Source of the DNA: Entomomonas moraniae
GTDB taxonomy: Bacteria; Pseudomonadota; Gammaproteobacteria; Pseudomonadales; Pseudomonadaceae
DNA: 64,000 nt
Assembly: GCF_003991975.1 (NCBI RefSeq)
Contig: NZ_CP029822.1
Span: 558,001-622,000, forward strand
Direction of reading: 5' to 3'
The notes beneath the pieces were generated by a model. That model had not been told where the DNA came from. It did not search any database and was given only the letters and a program-made list of their open reading frames with translations. The position numbers and the translations under genes were made by a program. The stretch's first letter is position 1, and every line of letters begins with the position of its first letter. This document shows positions 15,750 through 24,395 of this stretch, piece after piece.

Positions 15750-16895
15750 TTATTTTGCTAAATTAAATATTTCCGTAATCGCCTTACGGTCATAAAGATC
15801 ACTCATTTTCCAATCGACAGCATTTTGTGTTGCATTGTCAATCACCTCTTCTAATACATGGCCATCAATATGAAGCTGTACAAGTTTGGTTGGTGTTCCT
15901 ATTTTGTCAAACCATGCTGTTAATGCTTGAATGCATTCCTCAGCAGTTGTTAAACCAAAAATCTCTTTCGCAAAACGTTGAAATTGTTTTGGATTACGGT
16001 CTTTCCACCAAGTCATCCAAGCTGGCATAACAACGGACAAACCTGCACCATGGGGAACGTCACAGACTGCACTCATGGCATGTTCAATCATGTGATTGGG
16101 ATAGCTAGCGCCAGCTGTACCTAAAAGAGTTATTCCATTTAATGCCATCGTTGCAGCCCAAGCAAACTCTCCACGAGCATCAAGATCTGCTGGATTTTTT
16201 AATAATATTTCGGTAGTACGAATAACCGTTTTAATATTCGCTTCAACTTGTAAATTTATCAGCTCAGGTTGTACTGTCGCAGTAAAATACCCCTCAATTG
16301 AATGGGCAATAATATCCGCAGCAGAATAAACCAAATAGTCTTGACTTACTGTCGCTTGAAGCTTGGGATTAATAACAGATACTTTAGGATATAAGCTAAA
16401 ACCACGTATAGGATACTTCTGTTTGGTTTCCTCATTGGTTACCACGCCACCACTATTCATTTCGCTGCCGGTTGCTGCTAGCGTCATCACATCAAAAATA
16501 GGCAATGCTTGTTCGACTTCTTTGCCTGTAAAGAAATCCCATACATCTCCCTCGTACAAACTACCCGCCGCAATTGCTTTAGCACTATCTAAACAAGATC
16601 CACCGCCAATGCTTAATACACTATCAGCACCAAATTCTTTAGCAATTGAGACTCCTTCTCGTACTTTACTGAGAAGTGGATTACTTTTAATTCCACCGCA
16701 TTCTATAAATTCAATGCCGTGTTCTTTAAGACTAGTGGTCACATCATCAAATAAACCTGATTCTTTAATGCGATCACTGCCAAAGATAATGAGAGCTTTT
16801 TTAGCTTCACACTCTTGCATATACTTACCCATATTTTTTTCTTTATCAGTGCCAAACTCTATACGTGTTGGATTTTGGAAGCTAAACGAATACAT
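15750..16895 (-). CDS. Iron-containing alcohol dehydrogenase (YqhD/BdhA-like)
   Basis: 381 residues, usual length. The nucleotide loop is GGGS at 97-100, and the metal ligands are Asp194, His198, His268 and His282, all present. Enzymes of this group (YqhD, butanol dehydrogenases) interconvert aldehydes and alcohols with NAD(P)H in the cytoplasm and often detoxify reactive aldehydes. It is in line with two AKRs and an NAD-binding protein, which suggests a cassette for carbonyl detoxification; this is inference. AAGGA precedes the ATG. Confidence 0.85.
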   Translation of the reverse strand: MYSFSFQNPTRIEFGTDKEKNMGKYMQECEAKKALIIFGSDRIKESGLFDDVTTSLKEHGIEFIECGGIKSNPLLSKVREGVSIAKEFGADSVLSIGGGSCLDSAKAIAAGSLYEGDVWDFFTGKEVEQALPIFDVMTLAATGSEMNSGGVVTNEETKQKYPIRGFSLYPKVSVINPKLQATVSQDYLVYSAADIIAHSIEGYFTATVQPELINLQVEANIKTVIRTTEILLKNPADLDARGEFAWAATMALNGITLLGTAGASYPNHMIEHAMSAVCDVPHGAGLSVVMPAWMTWWKDRNPKQFQRFAKEIFGLTTAEECIQALTAWFDKIGTPTKLVQLHIDGHVLEEVIDNATQNAVDWKMSDLYDRKAITEIFNLAK

Positions 16896-16950
16896 AATGA
16901 ATCCTTATTTAATTGAAGTTATGTTTTTTAATTTATTAAAAAAATATAGT

Positions 16951-17532
16951 TTAAACTTTAGCAATACCTAAACTTTCACCAATAGCACAATCAGGCTTTT
17001 GGATTAGCTTATCGATTAAGGCAGCAATACTGCGCCTAGATACTTGATCACCTTGAAAAGCCTCGCCTTTACGAGTTAATTTATAGTCGACCTCTATGCC
17101 ATTTGTAAACCAAGCAGGACGAATAAGGGTGTAGTCTAATTTTGATTCTTCAATGACCTTGGCTGAAAGGCGATAGGGATCTAATATTGAACCATGATCT
17201 GTTTCTGTTTCATCATAAATCCCCATTGAACTTATCCAAATCAAACGCTTGATATTTTGCTTAGCCATTGCTTGCACCACATTTTTAGCCATTAGCTCAA
17301 GCTCACCCGCTAAATTAGCATAGACAATATCCTGCCCCTGCATTGCCTGTTCTAATTGAGCTAAATCCATCACATCTCCTTTAACAACCGAAACCCTTTC
17401 ATGGGTTAGTGGTATTAGCTCAGTTATATGACGAGAAAATAACGTTAATTTAATTTCAGGGTTATCCAATAAAACGGTAATGACTACTTTGGCTAAACTA
17501 CCACTTGCACCTAATACCAAAATATTTTTCAT
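16951..17532 (-). CDS. NAD(P)-binding atypical SDR / NmrA-like oxidoreductase
   Basis: 193 residues from ATG 17532; a GTG at 17544 is in frame but less likely. The Rossmann motif GASGSLA sits at residues 7-13, followed by the ISSMGIYDE and YRLSAKVIEESKLDYTLIRPAW stretches typical of NmrA/YwnB-like proteins. There is no SDR catalytic YxxxK in the usual place, so it may be a redox sensor or quinone reductase. It is the first gene of the minus-strand cassette and lies about 110 bases from the divergent LysR gene, the usual arrangement for a regulator and its target. Confidence 0.75.
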   Translation of the reverse strand: MKNILVLGASGSLAKVVITVLLDNPEIKLTLFSRHITELIPLTHERVSVVKGDVMDLAQLEQAMQGQDIVYANLAGELELMAKNVVQAMAKQNIKRLIWISSMGIYDETETDHGSILDPYRLSAKVIEESKLDYTLIRPAWFTNGIEVDYKLTRKGEAFQGDQVSRRSIAALIDKLIQKPDCAIGESLGIAKV

Positions 17533-17645
17533 TCTATTTACCACGTGATTATCTATTTATGTGGTAATTTTAAACATTACTGTTATTGAGATAAATTAGG
17601 TATTGTTTTATAGTGAAGTGAATTAAATTCACTAATAATATAATT

Positions 17646-18527
17646 ATGTATAATTTTAATGAGCTAAATTACTTTATCACTATTGCGCAGACTACCAGCT
17701 TTGTAAAAGCAGGCAGATTACTCGGAATTTCATCGTCAGCATTGAGCCATAGCATGCGCAGTTTAGAGACTCGATTAAATTTGCGTTTATTTAATCGCAC
17801 TACACGCAATGTTTCACTTACTGAAGCAGGTGAGCAGCTATATAAACAAATTGCCCCTTTATTTCGTTCTGTCATCGAAGAAGTCAGTGCATTAGGCGAT
17901 TTTCTTAATACACCATCAGGTACTATCAGGATTAATGCACCAAGCCTTGCAGTAGAAAATATTATCTATCCTAAATTACGAGATTTTCTACCTCTTTATC
18001 CACAAATCAGAGTCGAAATCCAATCTGATAATAGCTGGGCTGACATAGTTAAACAAGGCTTTGATATGGGCTGCCGTTTAGGTGAAGATGTTGCTAAGGA
18101 AATGATTGCAGTAAAAATCTCTCCCCCCTTAAAGATGGCTTTAGTTGCTAGTCCTGATTATTTAAAAGGAAGAACTCAGCCTAAAAAAATTAACGAGTTA
18201 GATCAGCATCGTCTAATAGGCATGAGAATTTCAGCACATCATGGTGCAGAAGTTCCATGGGAATTTATAGAAAACGGCAATATAGTAAAATATAATCCTT
18301 ACGCTCAGTTTTCCATTAACAATCATTTGCGTAAACAAGTAGTCTTAGATGGCTTAGGTATTACTTGGCTTGGTCAAACTGAGGTAGAAAATGAGTTAGC
18401 CACAGGGAAATTAATTGAATTATTAGAAGAGTTTGCTATTACTTATGATCCTTTTTACATTTATTACCCAAGCCGTAAAGGGCATTCAAATGTCTTTAAA
18501 TTAGTAATAGATGCGCTAAGGTGTTAG
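17646..18527 (+). CDS. LysR-family transcriptional regulator
   Basis: 293 residues. The winged HTH is at residues 1-60 (AQTTSFVKAGRLLGIS, then LSHSMRSLETRL and LFNRTTRNVSLTEAG). The remainder is the two-lobed LysR effector domain. It is transcribed away from the oxidoreductase cassette, and the 113-base gap at 17533-17645 should carry both promoters and its operators, so it probably controls that cassette in response to a small molecule. Only weak translation signals precede the ATG. Confidence 0.85.
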   Translation: MYNFNELNYFITIAQTTSFVKAGRLLGISSSALSHSMRSLETRLNLRLFNRTTRNVSLTEAGEQLYKQIAPLFRSVIEEVSALGDFLNTPSGTIRINAPSLAVENIIYPKLRDFLPLYPQIRVEIQSDNSWADIVKQGFDMGCRLGEDVAKEMIAVKISPPLKMALVASPDYLKGRTQPKKINELDQHRLIGMRISAHHGAEVPWEFIENGNIVKYNPYAQFSINNHLRKQVVLDGLGITWLGQTEVENELATGKLIELLEEFAITYDPFYIYYPSRKGHSNVFKLVIDALRC

Positions 18528-18573
18528 ATAATAAATAGTGTAATGGACCTTCCATTCAAAAAATGAAAAATTC

Positions 18574-18627
18574 ATATGTCTGCTATTGGCACAAAAGAGC
18601 TATTGCTGACTACCAATCAATAGCTCC
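18574..18627. repeat. Right-hand copy of the dispersed repeat plus hairpin
   Basis: ATGTCTGCTATTGGCACA at 18576-18593 matches the word at 11142-11159 in 15 of 18 positions. It is followed by a hairpin GAGCTATTG (18597-18605) / CAATAGCTC (18618-18626), which may terminate the LysR and the convergent Gp2 messages. The two copies bracket the oxidoreductase cassette. Confidence 0.5.
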
Positions 18628-18645
18628 TAATCCGCTTATCTAGAA

Positions 18646-19716
18646 TTATTTATTTTTTACCTTAATAATCCCTCTCCCCAAGATACGCCGATTATCAGGT
18701 TTCATCAGTCTTAGGTATTCATCGGTTTTAAGTAAATAGCTAACCCCATAGTCAATCATCCAATTAATTTTATTACTTTCACTACGATGTAACATTCCCA
18801 AATAACAATGTTTGTAGCTTTCCTTTTGTTCTTTGGTGTTGCAGTTGTAGTACATGCCTCTGCCAAGGGTGATATGATGCTGCCAAAGCTCACCTACTTG
18901 TTTAGCAATGTGGTAGTCACTTCTTCTTTTATTACCGTCATAGCAGAGCAGCAAATGCGCATGATAGCCTTTATCACTACCATATTCTAATTTCCAAATA
19001 TAACCTACCAGATCTTTAAAGACAGGATTGCTGGTAATGAGATTGATAAAGTAATCCATATCTGCTCTAAACGCATCGTATGAGCAATGATTATCGGTAA
19101 TATGTTCTTTATAACCTAGATCTAGTCGAATAACTAATACTCTGCGGTAGTGATCAAATAGCTCTTCAATATAACGGCTATACTGCCTTAAATGGTCCGT
19201 ATAGCCTGTATCGTGATAATATTGGCTGAGCGTTCTTCTAAAGCTAGGACTTTGGCTGTTCATATGCATTGCATCAATTAACCAATAGATATCCTGTAGG
19301 GCTAATGCATTGATGGTAAGCTGTCCTCTATGGCTGTCTAATTCCACTTGTTCTCTAATATTGATTAAACCATCACACATTAGCAGTAATTGTACATAGG
19401 GCGATAACCGTATACCCATGGTTGAATAAAAATAATCTTCATCAAAATCATTATAAGCCTCTATTAAGGTATAAAAGGGATGCTCTGGATTTAGATAGAC
19501 TCTATTACTCTCTATAGGCTCATGATGAGGGTTTGAATCAATCGGAGGTACTTTGTCATGATTGCCATCAATTAACTGTTTAACAGCTTTATAAAGCCTT
19601 ACTTGTTGATGAGCTAAATAAACTTGTTGTTTATAGTATTCAGCGTAATAAGGATGATAGCGTTGTCTTTGATTTATTTTACGGGTATAACTAAAGGTAT
19701 TGGATAAGGACTTCAT
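18646..19716 (-). CDS. Inovirus Gp2 / YagK-YfjJ-type replication-like protein
   Basis: 356 residues from ATG 19716 (AGGT eight to nine bases upstream); an in-frame ATG at 19749 gives an unlikely hydrophobic extension. The C-terminal half resembles the YagK/YfjJ/inovirus Gp2 family: RRVLVIRLDLGY, then YIWKLEYGSDKGYHAHLLLCYDG with a His-x-His of HUH type, and a Tyr-rich stretch GRGMYYNCN. HUH proteins nick single-stranded DNA at replication origins; for this family that role is inferred, not proven. It pairs with an AlpA regulator upstream on the same strand, as in P4-like satellites and cryptic prophages. The iteron-like repeats just upstream would fit an origin. Confidence 0.75.
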   Translation of the reverse strand: MKSLSNTFSYTRKINQRQRYHPYYAEYYKQQVYLAHQQVRLYKAVKQLIDGNHDKVPPIDSNPHHEPIESNRVYLNPEHPFYTLIEAYNDFDEDYFYSTMGIRLSPYVQLLLMCDGLINIREQVELDSHRGQLTINALALQDIYWLIDAMHMNSQSPSFRRTLSQYYHDTGYTDHLRQYSRYIEELFDHYRRVLVIRLDLGYKEHITDNHCSYDAFRADMDYFINLITSNPVFKDLVGYIWKLEYGSDKGYHAHLLLCYDGNKRRSDYHIAKQVGELWQHHITLGRGMYYNCNTKEQKESYKHCYLGMLHRSESNKINWMIDYGVSYLLKTDEYLRLMKPDNRRILGRGIIKVKNK

Positions 19717-19808
19717 AAAATTACCTGTTAATAATAAAAAAATAATCATTACTAGGTAAGGTGTATGTAGGACTATAAATTCTCTCTAAATAATAGGCAT
19801 TCAATGGT

Positions 19809-19960
19809 TAAGTCATCAGTCATTTAAATGCTTAGTAAAGGAATATTAACTAAGTCATAAGTGATTTAAATACTTATATTAAGAACTTATATTAAGAACT
19901 GATAATAACTATTGATATTAACGACTAATATAATAACTACCAATATAGTAACGACTAATA
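19809..19960. repeat. Iteron-like direct repeats upstream of the Gp2 gene
   Basis: Three repeat sets lie in 150 very AT-rich bases: a 27-base imperfect repeat (19809-19835 and 19851-19877, 23 of 27 identical), a perfect tandem 13-mer CTTATATTAAGAA (19873-19885, 19886-19898), and TAACGACTAATA at 19919-19930 and 19949-19960. The arrangement is like initiator-binding iterons. No CRISPR-like spacing is seen. Confidence 0.6.
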
Positions 19961-19989
19961 ACATATAATCCCTTGGTTTTATTTTTACT

Positions 19990-20048
19990 GATTACCGACA
20001 GGGCTCGGTACCTGTAATTTTTGATTGACGAGTGTGCTCGGCAATAGC
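19990..20048. other. Twin hairpins between AlpA and Gp2 genes
   Basis: The first has two mutually exclusive pairings, ACCGA/TCGGT and ACAGG/CCTGT, around 19992-20015. The second is ATTGaCGAG / CTCGgCAAT around 20024-20045 with a four-base loop. They could be terminators, an RNA switch, or a structured single-strand origin for the HUH-like protein; the sequence does not decide. Confidence 0.45.
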
Positions 20049-20081
20049 ATTTTTATACTTTAACCAAAGTTAGCCGAAATC

Positions 20082-20174
20082 ATGATATTTATGCAAAGAA
20101 AAATAGAATCAATGGCGAAGGACTTTATTGCTTTAGCAGAGGGACTGAATAACACTGATGAAAGAGAGAATTAA
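20082..20174 (+). CDS. Possible 30-residue peptide
   Basis: ATG 20082 to TAA 20174 encodes MIFMQRKIESMAKDFIALAE plus ten acidic residues, an amphipathic helix. No clear ribosome-binding site. It lies between hairpins and the AlpA gene, on the opposite strand. It may be chance. Confidence 0.2.
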   Translation: MIFMQRKIESMAKDFIALAEGLNNTDEREN

Positions 20175-20245
20175 CCTAGAAACACACACATTACCTAATG
20201 GACATGATTGCCATCATTTAAAAAATAGCAAATAACATGCTGCTA

Positions 20246-20569
20246 TCAAAGTGTATCACTCTCCATCTCCACTTCAGTTAGATCGGTTACACGTGTCAAT
20301 GCTACGCGATTAAGCAACCAAGCATCCACTTCTGAGGATAACCAACCAATGGCCTTACCACCTAACTTAAAAGGCTTAGGGAAAGTTTCATCATAACGAG
20401 GCGATTTAAGGTTCAACCAATCATAAATGGTCGATTTGCCGATACTGAGTTTCTCAGCCACTTGCTGAATACGTAAAACCATTAACTCGGCTAAGATGGT
20501 AGAGTTATTAGCCAGAATAGGGGCAGGGGATGGAACTACGGTTGATGTTACTTGTAAAGAAATGCTCAT
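20246..20569 (-). CDS. AlpA-family transcriptional regulator
   Basis: 107 residues. The first 25 are a low-complexity, probably disordered leader; residues about 30-90 are the AlpA/MerR-like winged helix (LRIQQVAEKLSIGKSTIYDWL, then FPKPFKLGGKAIGWLSSEVDAWL). AlpA proteins of P4-like satellites and CP4-57 activate excision or replication genes. AGGAG lies six bases before the ATG, and a 7-bp palindrome sits just upstream (20596-20613), so autoregulation is plausible. Together with the Gp2-like gene it forms the core of a small satellite element. Confidence 0.85.
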   Translation of the reverse strand: MSISLQVTSTVVPSPAPILANNSTILAELMVLRIQQVAEKLSIGKSTIYDWLNLKSPRYDETFPKPFKLGGKAIGWLSSEVDAWLLNRVALTRVTDLTEVEMESDTL

Positions 20570-20595
20570 GGTTTTCTCCTAAATGATTTAATCAC

Positions 20596-20613
20596 TCGTT
20601 AATGAATTAACGA
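20596..20613. promoter_or_regulatory. Candidate AlpA operator
   Basis: The palindrome TCGTTAA-TGAA-TTAACGA lies 27 bases before the alpA start, about where a promoter would be. It could bind AlpA itself or another dimeric regulator. Confidence 0.4.
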
Positions 20614-21344
20614 ATGGAGAAGAAACAGCCGGTTTTAACTGATACTTATCAAATCTTGTTAAAATTTAAAAACTACTGATCTCTTGCTCATATTTTCTGA
20701 AGAAAAATTATTTTTTTAATTTACCTAACAACACCAACAAACAACCCTACCTAACAAAAGGATCCTTCCAATCATAAAAAAATACACCACACAGCCTACT
20801 GCCTGCTCTAAAAATACTCCTGTACTGAAATAAACAAATTAGCACATAAACATTCCCCTATAAATTCCCTCTAAAAAATAAATACCTGCCCATAGCGCTA
20901 GATTTTCTCTTTCTACTTAACTAAAAAGTACGTGTCTAAAATACTTAAATCTGCTAAACTGATCATGAAATAAATTAATGACGGTTTAGCAAGCAAGTTT
21001 ATTCTGAGGCTAACTACTTTCATTAAAGAATGTCATAAAAAATTAAAATAATAATAAAAGGTAACTAACAAAACAGTTACTAAAAATAAATAGCCTGCCA
21101 GTCAGCTTGCATTTTACTACTTCACTAAACTTCCCCCCTAGTAAAAAATTATCTCCTATGGTACGATAACCATCGTAGTATCCATTATATCTATTAACTA
21201 AATGAAATAATTTATAAAAACTATAAAAATATATACCTAAATAACACATAAATAATATTGTTTTATGTGAAAAATAGATTGTAAATAACATAAACGATTC
21301 ATTTTTTATTATTACTTTTAGATATAAATTGGAGTTTTTTTATT
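20614..21344. other. AT-rich gap
   Basis: About 730 bases with no gene I trust. An 82-codon frame on the minus strand (21043-21291) is rich in Phe/Tyr/Leu and probably reflects base composition. The region holds the promoter of the gene at 21345. Confidence 0.4.
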
Positions 21345-22370
21345 ATGAATAATCAAGTTTCAAATTCCCCTTATCCCTGCAAAGAACTCGAAAATATTCG
21401 TGTCAGAAGACAACTTTTGTCCTACCTTTCGACAGATGAGTATCCTCTTGATATTAATATTGTTCATGATCCAGTATTGTTTATGGATGAAGCGATGCGT
21501 TATATTGATCATGAAATAGGAATGATAAGGTATAGCAAAGAGGATGCAAATGGAATGCTTGTCAGAAAAGTTAGAGAATGCAAAGCAGAGCTTTTACCTG
21601 AGTCCGAATTTGATTGGTTAAAACGCGATGAAAGGGCTTGTTATTATACTTGGTTGACTATTCGAAATGATACTTTATCAGTAGACCTATCGAATCTGTC
21701 ATTTGTAAAGCCAAAAAAATGGCTAGACTACCATGATATAAGGCTTACGGTATCTGCTGAATCAAGCCAAAAGCGTCTAGAACTAATTATAGCCTACCTT
21801 GATTTACAACCCGTGAATACGTCAGATAAAATCGATTACCTAACGTATATTCAAGGAATATGGAATAAAAATAGAAACACCAATAAAAATAACAATGCTA
21901 ATCCTTTTAGATGGTTAGATAGAAAGGACAAAGATGCTTGTCAGTGGGGATATGAATATATCAGAAATTCATTTGCAGCCAATGACACAGAGCCTAGAGA
22001 TAAACGAAGGCAACGCCATGATTCTTTTGAATGGTCATATCAACAATTAAATGAACTCAATCCCGCTACAGCCGATGAACAATACCAATTTATTTATCTT
22101 TTCTTTGACATCCTTGACGAACGCGATAAAAAAGATTTCAAAGAAAAGATAAGCAGAAAATTTGCTCAACACAAATACCAAAAAAGTAAGCAAGAAATAC
22201 CCCCTTTAAATACACGCATGAGTAAAGAAACCAAGAAACAGCTAGAAAAACTCAGAAAGCATTATAAAACCAATCTACAAGATACCATAGAGCATATTAT
22301 ACAACTGGCTTATGATCATGAAATTATAAAAAGTAACATTATAAAGGTGGATTTTTCTAAAAAGGACTAA
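21345..22370 (+). CDS. Unrecognised element-borne protein with a ribbon-helix-helix-like C-terminus
   Basis: 341 residues, highly charged, soluble, no signal peptide. Residues 1-110 and 120-280 contain helix-rich segments with many Trp/Tyr (e.g. FDWLKRDERACYYTWLTIRN). The last 60 residues (TRMSKETKKQLEKLRKHYKT, then LQDTIEHIIQLAYDHE) look like a ribbon-helix-helix or arm-like DNA-binding module. GGAG lies 11 bases before the ATG. It stands between the AlpA/Gp2 pair and tRNA-Ala, so it is probably cargo or a replication/maintenance gene of the same element. I recognise no named family. Confidence 0.6.
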   Translation: MNNQVSNSPYPCKELENIRVRRQLLSYLSTDEYPLDINIVHDPVLFMDEAMRYIDHEIGMIRYSKEDANGMLVRKVRECKAELLPESEFDWLKRDERACYYTWLTIRNDTLSVDLSNLSFVKPKKWLDYHDIRLTVSAESSQKRLELIIAYLDLQPVNTSDKIDYLTYIQGIWNKNRNTNKNNNANPFRWLDRKDKDACQWGYEYIRNSFAANDTEPRDKRRQRHDSFEWSYQQLNELNPATADEQYQFIYLFFDILDERDKKDFKEKISRKFAQHKYQKSKQEIPPLNTRMSKETKKQLEKLRKHYKTNLQDTIEHIIQLAYDHEIIKSNIIKVDFSKKD

Positions 22371-22578
22371 AGAAATCTAACTAAAGCGAATTTCTGGTAT
22401 AGCTCTGAAATTCGTTATAAAATAACCAAACAGAGAAAAACAGCCACTGTCTAACCTATACTAATAAAATACAATTGAAGCCAATCACAAGTGGTAACCA
22501 ACTGGCAACGAAAATAAGTGTTTTTAGGGTTTTGACAAATAAGAGAAGAAGAGGGTGGTTGTAACTTATTGATTTAAT

Positions 22579-22654
22579 TGGTGGAGCTAAGCGGGATCGA
22601 ACCGCTGACCCCTTGCATGCCATGCAAGTGCTCTCCCAGCTGAGCTATAGCCCC
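22579..22654 (-). tRNA. tRNA-Ala (GGC)
   Basis: 76 bases including an encoded CCA end. The acceptor GGGGCTA pairs with TAGCTCC, and the anticodon loop ATGGCAT between CTTGC and GCAAG gives anticodon GGC. The 3' end faces the satellite-like element at 18.6-22.4 kb, the usual geometry for integration into a tRNA 3' end, but I found no duplicated tRNA end on the far side. Confidence 0.95.
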
Positions 22655-22840
22655 AATTTGATTTGCGCGTATGTTACATAAGCGTTTAGGCCAAGTCAAG
22701 AAGTATTTATTTTTTGTGAATTTCAAAATGAGTAAAGAAATTTAAGTTAATTTTAATCATTCTAATTAAGTGAACTATTTTATGTGTGAGGTTTACTTTT
22801 AATGGTTTAATTATAGAGAATTTTGAGGTACTCATTGGTG

Positions 22841-23581
22841 TTATATTGCCGATGCTAATAAAGATTTTGAATAGGGGTGCTTAACGTAAGCAAGTTGTTC
22901 GGTCATGCATTGTTCAATGATCTGTTTCTGGTATAAAAATAGCACTTGATCACAAAAATAACATACCGTTTGGATGTTGTGGGTAATAAAAAGATAGCTT
23001 AATCCTAACTCATATTTGAGTTTTTCCAACAAATCCAGAATTTGTACTTGGGTAGGAATATCTAGCGAGCTGATGGGTTCGTCTAAGATAATGAGTGAGG
23101 GTGATGTTGCCAGAGCCCTTCCGATGCAAACACGTTGGGCTTGCCCACCCGATAGTTCGTGAATATAGCGATACATGAGTTTGGAAGATAAACCCACACG
23201 TTCAAGGATTTTTTCAACTTCAACTTGTAGCAGTTGTTTAGGGATATAGCCATTGATTTGTAACGATTCGGCAATAACCTGCATGACGTTCATGGTAGGG
23301 TTTATCGAGGTGGTATAGTCCTGAAAAACCACGCTAATACGTTGTTTTCGACGATTAGTGGGTAGGCCATCCAGTAATACTTCACCACTGTCGGGCATTT
23401 CGATACCGCTAATGATATGGGCTAAGGTTGTTTTACCACTGCCGCTTTCACCTACCAGTCCAACACTTTGCCCTTTTTCTATTTGGAAGGAAACATCTTC
23501 AATAATCACATGTTCATGCTTAGGAGAGAGAGCATGGGTATGGAGATAAGATTTTCGTAAATGATTAACCGTTAATAACAT
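22841..23581 (-). CDS. nikE: Nickel/peptide-type ABC transporter ATPase (NikE-like)
   Basis: 246 residues. Walker A GESGSGKTT (about 43-51), signature LSGGQAQR, Walker B LIILDEP and the switch His in THN are all present. It has the oligopeptide/nickel transporter ATPase layout, with a shortened C-terminal tail. It overlaps the end of the NikD-like gene by 17 bases and is the last gene of the urease-nickel operon. With NikD it powers uptake through NikB/NikC, most likely of nickel in chelated form for urease. Confidence 0.8.
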   Translation of the reverse strand: MLLTVNHLRKSYLHTHALSPKHEHVIIEDVSFQIEKGQSVGLVGESGSGKTTLAHIISGIEMPDSGEVLLDGLPTNRRKQRISVVFQDYTTSINPTMNVMQVIAESLQINGYIPKQLLQVEVEKILERVGLSSKLMYRYIHELSGGQAQRVCIGRALATSPSLIILDEPISSLDIPTQVQILDLLEKLKYELGLSYLFITHNIQTVCYFCDQVLFLYQKQIIEQCMTEQLAYVKHPYSKSLLASAI

Positions 23582-24395
23582 AGGGTTTACTCATGATTTT
23601 TTCAAAGCGCTGTGTTAATTTACGACGTGTTTCTAACAGAAAGCGAGTGTAAGGGTGTTGCGGGGCGTTAAATAGTTGTTCTTTACTGGCGTATTCGATG
23701 AGATCACCTTCTTTCATTACCGCAATATCATCAGCAATTTCTCGAACTAAACTTAAGTCGTGGGTGATGAAGATGAGGGTCATGTTTTGTTGTTTGATAA
23801 GCTGTGTCAGTTGTTGAATGATTTCATATTGGGTGATTGCATCCAGTGAAGTAGTAGGCTCATCAGCAATAATAATAGTGGGTTCAAGGGCTAAAGCAAA
23901 GGCGATCATTACGCGTTGTAGTTGGCCACCACTTAGTTGGTGAGGATGACTACCCAAAAGGTTATGAACTTGATCGAGTTTGGTTTTTTGAAGTGCTGAG
24001 ACTATGCGCTGCTGTTGTTCTTCATAGGAGAGATTAAAGTGGCAGGCTAATGTCTCCATAAACTGTGCCCCAATTGTCATCATCGGGTCAAAGGCTCCCA
24101 TGGCATTTTGCACAATTAAATTGATCTGTTTTCCACGCAGTTGTTGCCGCTGTGCGTTGCTATAATCTAATAAGGATTGTTGTTGAAATAGAATTTGCCC
24201 ATTGGCGGTTAATGTGGGGGGGAGTAATCCTATAATGGCTTTGGATAATAAACTTTTACCGCTGCCGCTTTCTCCCACAATGGCAAGGGTACGATGCTGA
24301 TGAATAGTTAAGCACAGTTTATTCAATAAAGGCTGTTGGTTATTTTTATCAATAATCGAGAGATCACGAATTTGCAGGAGTGGTTGACTAGGCAT
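23565..24395 (-). CDS. nikD: Nickel/peptide-type ABC transporter ATPase (NikD-like)
   Basis: 276 residues from ATG 24395, which overlaps the upstream stop in ATGCCTAG; in-frame upstream codons would place the start inside nikC. Walker A GESGSGKS, signature LSGGQLQR, Walker B IIIADEP and THD are intact, and the C-terminal extension (QHPYTRFLLE) is that of the Opp/Nik subfamily. Translational coupling to nikC and nikE suggests a stoichiometric membrane complex. Confidence 0.8.
   Translation of the reverse strand: MPSQPLLQIRDLSIIDKNNQQPLLNKLCLTIHQHRTLAIVGESGSGKSLLSKAIIGLLPPTLTANGQILFQQQSLLDYSNAQRQQLRGKQINLIVQNAMGAFDPMMTIGAQFMETLACHFNLSYEEQQQRIVSALQKTKLDQVHNLLGSHPHQLSGGQLQRVMIAFALALEPTIIIADEPTTSLDAITQYEIIQQLTQLIKQQNMTLIFITHDLSLVREIADDIAVMKEGDLIEYASKEQLFNAPQHPYTRFLLETRRKLTQRFEKIMSKPYVING

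Noticed and set aside
16363-16971. 202-codon frame on the plus strand
   Set aside because: Antisense to the iron alcohol dehydrogenase; composition is that of a shadow frame.
19809-19960. CRISPR array
   Set aside because: Repeats are few, of different kinds and unevenly spaced; no cas genes.
21043-21291. 82-codon minus-strand frame rich in Phe/Tyr/Leu
   Set aside because: Composition fits AT-rich non-coding DNA, and no family or good start signal is visible.
18540-22579. Duplicated tRNA-Ala 3' end as attachment site
   Set aside because: I searched by eye for the tRNA 3' sequence near the left end of the element and found none.
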